From: CALODL01 sp942492115
GTDB lineage: Bacteria; Planctomycetota; Phycisphaerae; UBA1845; CAIVHJ01
Direction: 5' to 3'
Assembly: GCA_942492115.1 (NCBI GenBank)
Contig: CALODL010000033.1
Span: 496,001-560,000 of the forward strand
Length of the DNA stretch: 64,000 bases
This document shows, one piece after another, positions 60,469 to 64,000 of the stretch. The notes beneath the pieces are model-generated. The model was not told the origin of the DNA, did no database searches, and was given only the letters and a program-made list of their open reading frames with translations. Positions within the stretch are counted from its first letter, which is position 1. Each line of letters starts with the position of its first letter. Made by a program: the position numbers and the translations under genes.

Positions 60469-63204
60469 CTAGTTAGTGGCCGCACGACGTCCGTCGAGAC
60501 GACGAACGTTGGTCTTCTTGTGCCACTGGATCGACTGGTTCTTCTCGATGTTGTCATTGTTGACGCTGATGGTCGTGGTGCCCTTGCCACCGTCGAATTC
60601 GACGTTGTAGGTGCCATTTTCCAGACCTTCGACGACCCACACGCCAATGCGGTTGGTTTCGCCAGCAATCACGCTACCGTCGGCAGCGATGACATCGACA
60701 CGAACACCCTCGATGCCTGAGCTCAGCGGGTTGTCGGCATCGTCGAAGATGATACCACCGACGGTCGACGCCATGTTGGCAGCACCACCGACTCCCGGCG
60801 GGAACGGTGTGTCACCGCACTGGTCCGGGTGGCATTCGCCATTGACGAGGCAGTCCGTCCAACACCACAGGTCACTGACGACACTGAAGATCTCGTCGTT
60901 GTTGCAGTCGTAGCGGCACTTGCAGAAGCCGACGGGCTGCAGAGCCTGAGCCCCGGCCGGGCCACAGCAGGCGCCGTTGAAGAAACAACCGGCCAGACGG
61001 ATGAGCGAAGTGCTCAGCGACATGCTCGGGCGACCGACGTGGTCGAAGCACAAGGCGCCGCCATCTGTCTTGCACGCCTGGTTGCTCATCAGGATGTCGT
61101 AGCTGTTGTTGGTCGCCACGACGTCGATGTTCTGCAGACAGGGCGACATGCCCAGGGCATTGGCCTTGTTGACATCGAAGTTGATCCACTGACCCGCACC
61201 AGCCATGCCATCTTCACCACAGATCTTGGTGGCGAACATGTCCTCGCAGGTGTCCTTGTAGCGGAACGACAGGCTGCACAGACCACAGGGCACGTTGTCG
61301 AAGCTGAACGCTCCGGTGTGACCGTCGACCTGGCACGTGTCGGTCAGCTGATTGCCGGCAGCATTCTGGCAGGTCAGCTGGATGTCGATGTACGGAACGC
61401 CGTCGAAGAAATCGAGCTCGCTGCGCAGCGGAATGTGGACGATGCCACCGATGGTGTAACCACCAGCGGGTGCTTCCATTTCGCCACAACCACAGACGCC
61501 CGGGGTGATCTTCATCGGATCATCCGGACACAGGTCGACGCAATCGAGCACGCCGTCGCCGTCGTTGTCGCCGGTGTCAGCAACACCGCATCCGCAGAGA
61601 CCGGGCTCGGTCTTGTTGGGATCGTTGGGGCAGTTGTCGTGGCAGTCATAGGTGCCGTCGCCATCAGAATCGACGTCGGGCTCTTCACAACCACAGATGC
61701 CCGGGACGAGCTTGTTGGCATCGGTCGGGCAGTAGTCGCCACAGGTGTCCTCAATGACACAGACGCGGTCGCCGGGGCTGCAGGAGGCGCCGAAGCCGCC
61801 ACCCGAACCGCAATCGACGCAATCGCCGCCCGCACAGTCGGCGTCTGTGACGCACGTTTCATAGCCTGCACACGGGCAGTCATAGGTCCCGTCGCCGTCG
61901 GTGTCGACATCGGCCCAGTTGCAACCGCAGATCCCTGGCTGGGTCTTCAGGACGTCCAGCGGGCAGTGATCGTGACAATCGAGGGTACAGTCGCCATCGC
62001 TGTCAGCTTCGTAACAATTCTGCAGCTGGCTGCAGTACTGGTCGATGTGGTACGGCAGATCGCCGAGTTGTGCACATTCCACGTCCTGCTTGAACGGGCT
62101 GGTTTCGGTGCAGAACGGACCCTCGGGTTCCCAGCATGAAGGATCTTCGACACAGAAGAATCCAGGGTGTCCAACCGGCTTGCGACCCTGGCAGGTGCCC
62201 ATGCCGTCACCGTCGCCGTCACCCACGGCGCCGCCATGGCCACCGGGCCCGATCGGGCAGGATTCGCCACAGAAATGGTTGGCCGGGCCGCAGTGGAGGT
62301 CACCCTCGTAATCGCAGCCGCACTCGCCGACACAGACGCGGGCAGAATTCTGCCAGCACTCGTCGGCACAGTTGGGCACGCCGTCGCCATCGTAATCACA
62401 TTCGCTGTTCGGATCGCTGAGGTTCGTACCGTCACAGGCGTTGGAACCACAACCGCAGCAGCCGATGACGCGGTCCTTGGTCGGGTTGTTCGGGCAGGCG
62501 TCGCAGCCGTCTGCCGTACCGTCGCCATCGCTGTCGCCTTCATCGATCTGGAGAGCGGTGGGCGGACCCGCACTGAATTCCATCACGCCACCGGGCAGAT
62601 GGAACACACCGTCGATGCGGGCGTACGAACTGTCGTGGGTCTGGCTGCAGACACCAGCGGGGCCTTCAGTGCCCTTGCAGTCCTGCTCGGCAACCAGCTT
62701 GACCCAGATTTCGATGATGCCACCGGGCACATTCGGGGCCTTGGGCAGTGGAATGGTGGCAACGACGTTCCTCACCTCTCCAGTAAGCTGAAGACAGGCG
62801 CCGCCGGCACTGTTGATCGGAAAGTCTTCGTCATCGACGCAAGCCGAGTTGTTGCAGTGGGAGTAGTACGAGTTTTCCGTCGTACCATCCTGCGGACACC
62901 AGTCGGTGTTGCTGCAGCTGTTCGGGTTGCAGTGGTAAAACTGCAGATTCGTCGGGCTGTTCGTCCCATCCTGGAACTTCCAGTAGTACTCGGTCGCACA
63001 CCACCTGTTCGAGAGCGGATCATCCGCCCCGGTCGCGTTCGCCTGGATCCCGACTTCAATGGCAGCGCACTGCCATGGATTCGCGCCGGAAATCCCCGAG
63101 CTGTATGCCGTGTTGACGATCTGCTTTGCAGCTTGTGCAACACCGCAACACAAGCTGATTCCGACACCGGCTGCAACCAGCAGCCTTACGTGACTCTTTG
63201 ACAT
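60469..63204 (-). CDS. Giant cysteine-rich secreted protein with thrombospondin type-3-like repeats and CnaB-like C-terminus
   Basis: GGAGG nine bases before the ATG; signal peptide MSKSHVRLLVAAGVGISLCC, ending AQAAK. The first about 200 residues are an unrecognised cysteine-rich domain (SGANPWQCAAIEVGIQANATG). Then come calcium-type repeats (DEGDSDGDGTADGCDACPNNP, DYDGDGVPNCADECW, DVDTDGDGTYDCP, DVDSDGDGTYDCHDNCPNDPNKTEPGLCGCG, DNDGDGVLDCVDLCPDDP), a CnaB-like region (IGGIVHIPLRSELDFFDGVPYIDIQL), a dockerin-like remnant (CRYDCNNDEIFSVVSDLWCWTDCLVNGEC) and a final CnaB-like domain (VGGIIFDDADNPLSSGIEGVRVDV). There is no transmembrane tail. First gene of the four-gene array, oriented towards the left. 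Inferred role: surface or matrix scaffold. Confidence 0.87.
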   Translation of the reverse strand: MSKSHVRLLVAAGVGISLCCGVAQAAKQIVNTAYSSGISGANPWQCAAIEVGIQANATGADDPLSNRWCATEYYWKFQDGTNSPTNLQFYHCNPNSCSNTDWCPQDGTTENSYYSHCNNSACVDDEDFPINSAGGACLQLTGEVRNVVATIPLPKAPNVPGGIIEIWVKLVAEQDCKGTEGPAGVCSQTHDSSYARIDGVFHLPGGVMEFSAGPPTALQIDEGDSDGDGTADGCDACPNNPTKDRVIGCCGCGSNACDGTNLSDPNSECDYDGDGVPNCADECWQNSARVCVGECGCDYEGDLHCGPANHFCGESCPIGPGGHGGAVGDGDGDGMGTCQGRKPVGHPGFFCVEDPSCWEPEGPFCTETSPFKQDVECAQLGDLPYHIDQYCSQLQNCYEADSDGDCTLDCHDHCPLDVLKTQPGICGCNWADVDTDGDGTYDCPCAGYETCVTDADCAGGDCVDCGSGGGFGASCSPGDRVCVIEDTCGDYCPTDANKLVPGICGCEEPDVDSDGDGTYDCHDNCPNDPNKTEPGLCGCGVADTGDNDGDGVLDCVDLCPDDPMKITPGVCGCGEMEAPAGGYTIGGIVHIPLRSELDFFDGVPYIDIQLTCQNAAGNQLTDTCQVDGHTGAFSFDNVPCGLCSLSFRYKDTCEDMFATKICGEDGMAGAGQWINFDVNKANALGMSPCLQNIDVVATNNSYDILMSNQACKTDGGALCFDHVGRPSMSLSTSLIRLAGCFFNGACCGPAGAQALQPVGFCKCRYDCNNDEIFSVVSDLWCWTDCLVNGECHPDQCGDTPFPPGVGGAANMASTVGGIIFDDADNPLSSGIEGVRVDVIAADGSVIAGETNRIGVWVVEGLENGTYNVEFDGGKGTTTISVNNDNIEKNQSIQWHKKTNVRRLDGRRAATN

Positions 63205-63913
63205 TTCGTTAGTCCTCCGTTTTTTCTGACCGGGAGGGCGTTGGCCCTAGCCCTTTATGACGTTAAAGAACCGGCAGGGATACACGCCCTAGCCCATTTT
63301 CTCGATTCGAACTCATCCCAGATAGGCGCGAACAGGGGGACTGTGCGCGCCGGTAGTCACAAAGATCAGCGCCAACACACGCGTGTGCGGCGTTAGTGAA
63401 TGAATTGAGAATTGACTCTGGATGCGCCCAGCTCTCAGAGCGGATCATCAAGTTTTCTCTCTCTTCCCAAGGTTGAACAGCGTTATGGCTTTGCAAGCGC
63501 GCCAGTCGCTTCGAGACCGACCCCTCGGCCCGTACAGCAACACTTGAAACCCTTCAGCTGAATTGGATGCCAGCTCCTCCCTCAGGAGCTTGTTGCACGC
63601 CCGATCTGGAGGGCCCACACATCCTATCTTCAAGGATGGCTTTGTAAATCGCCATGCCCACCATGTCAAGCATCAACGATCCACTTTCGTCTTTTTTTTG
63701 GTTGAACACCGTTGACTCCGTTGGCCATACGCACAACACCCCACCGAACGAGCCCAGCTTAACGCCTAATTCAAACAAGGTATACGAGATCGTAAGCCTT
63801 TGAGTGCCAAGACCGGATCCTGAATTACCGCCGTCGTCGGTCCGGACGATCGCGAGATGCCCCATTTTCTTCAACAACCCAGACGATATTCTGGGCGTCC
63901 TGCAGCCGCAGCT
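63205..63913. other. Intergenic region upstream of the surface-protein array
   Basis: About 710 bases, less GC-rich than the genes around it. Two short overlapping frames on the minus strand (63448-63669 and 63554-63877) have no recognisable motif and no clear start, so I do not call them. The promoter of the array must lie near its left end; I could not identify it. Confidence 0.5.
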
Positions 63914-64000
63914 TCACTGACCAGCAGGCGGCGCGCGCCCGCCATCGACTTCGAAGACGTAGACCTTATTGGCTGGAAGTTCAGCACGCCACACGCCGAG
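63914..64000 (-). CDS. C-terminal fragment of a gene cut by the window edge
   Basis: The minus strand is open from the right window edge to a TGA at 63914-63916. The 28 visible residues (LGVWRAELPANKVYVFEVDG, then GRAPPAGQ) look like the end of a protein with a beta-strand pair. Too little is visible to name a family. Confidence 0.4.
   Translation of the reverse strand, partial: LGVWRAELPANKVYVFEVDGGRAPPAGQ

Noticed and set aside
58776..62139. Long plus-strand open frames opposite the surface-protein array
   Set aside because: They are complements of cysteine- and aspartate-rich repeats, which leave few stop codons on the other strand. Their products are valine/isoleucine/alanine repeats without motifs.
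63448..63877. Two overlapping small minus-strand frames at the right end
   Set aside because: No ribosome-binding site, motif or consistent composition; they could be remnants but cannot be supported.

Overview
The window is a high-GC chromosome segment (roughly 60% GC) that most resembles a member of the Planctomycetota, possibly a Phycisphaerae-like or uncultured lineage. The pointers are very large secreted cysteine-rich proteins, dockerin-type domains, a prepilin-like protein with the LFDGHV tail, LpxI instead of LpxH, a nickel superoxide dismutase, an ECF sigma factor of planctomycete style, and a GAP1/GTPase operon. The assignment is an inference. Myxococcota is the main alternative, because several repeats are of 'Myxococcus cysteine-rich' type.

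Layout. 1-6932: two giant secreted proteins; the first is cut by the window edge and carries fourteen 31-residue four-cysteine repeats. 7115-11002: a small minus-strand gene with its own terminator, a prepilin-like protein, a CxxC membrane protein and convergent lpxI. 11003-19171: a metzincin-type metalloprotease, a redoxin gene interrupted by an in-frame TGA that is best read as selenocysteine, two lipoproteins and a PQQ-type beta-propeller. 19172-20519: a small island of immunity-type and decayed genes, followed by a tRNA. 20855-25433: a CoA-binding protein, an FG-GAP protein and an ExbB/ExbD-like pair. 25434-28006: a dispersed palindromic repeat, a FdI-type ferredoxin, an exported Ni-SOD and a response regulator. 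28015-36351: hybrid histidine kinase, solo LuxR HTH, frameshifted acyltransferase/AMP-ligase, beta-CASP nuclease, purU and a YdjM/TPR membrane protein. 36648-38917: ECF sigma factor and three small coiled-coil proteins. 39016-43682: a five-gene minus-strand operon (GAP1-like, zinc-ribbon GTPase, formylglycine-enzyme-like domain, coiled coil, acidic protein). 44007-50245: HD-GYP protein and a translationally coupled gamma-glutamyl operon. 50415-63204: a 12.8-kb array of four giant cysteine-rich surface proteins on the minus strand.

How the parts fit. About 40% of the window codes for exported, disulfide- and calcium-rich proteins that reuse a few modules: a duplicated dockerin-like unit, a cohesin-like C-terminal domain, CnaB-like domains, thrombospondin type-3 repeats and short CxxxxxC repeats. 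They look like cell-surface or extracellular-matrix components. The most notable observations are the predicted selenoprotein with a matching bacterial SECIS hairpin, the GTPase/GAP1/pseudo-FGE operon (a candidate conflict or signalling system), a gamma-glutamyl metabolic operon, a lipoprotein domain with mirror-symmetric cysteine spacing, and a new dispersed inverted-repeat element.
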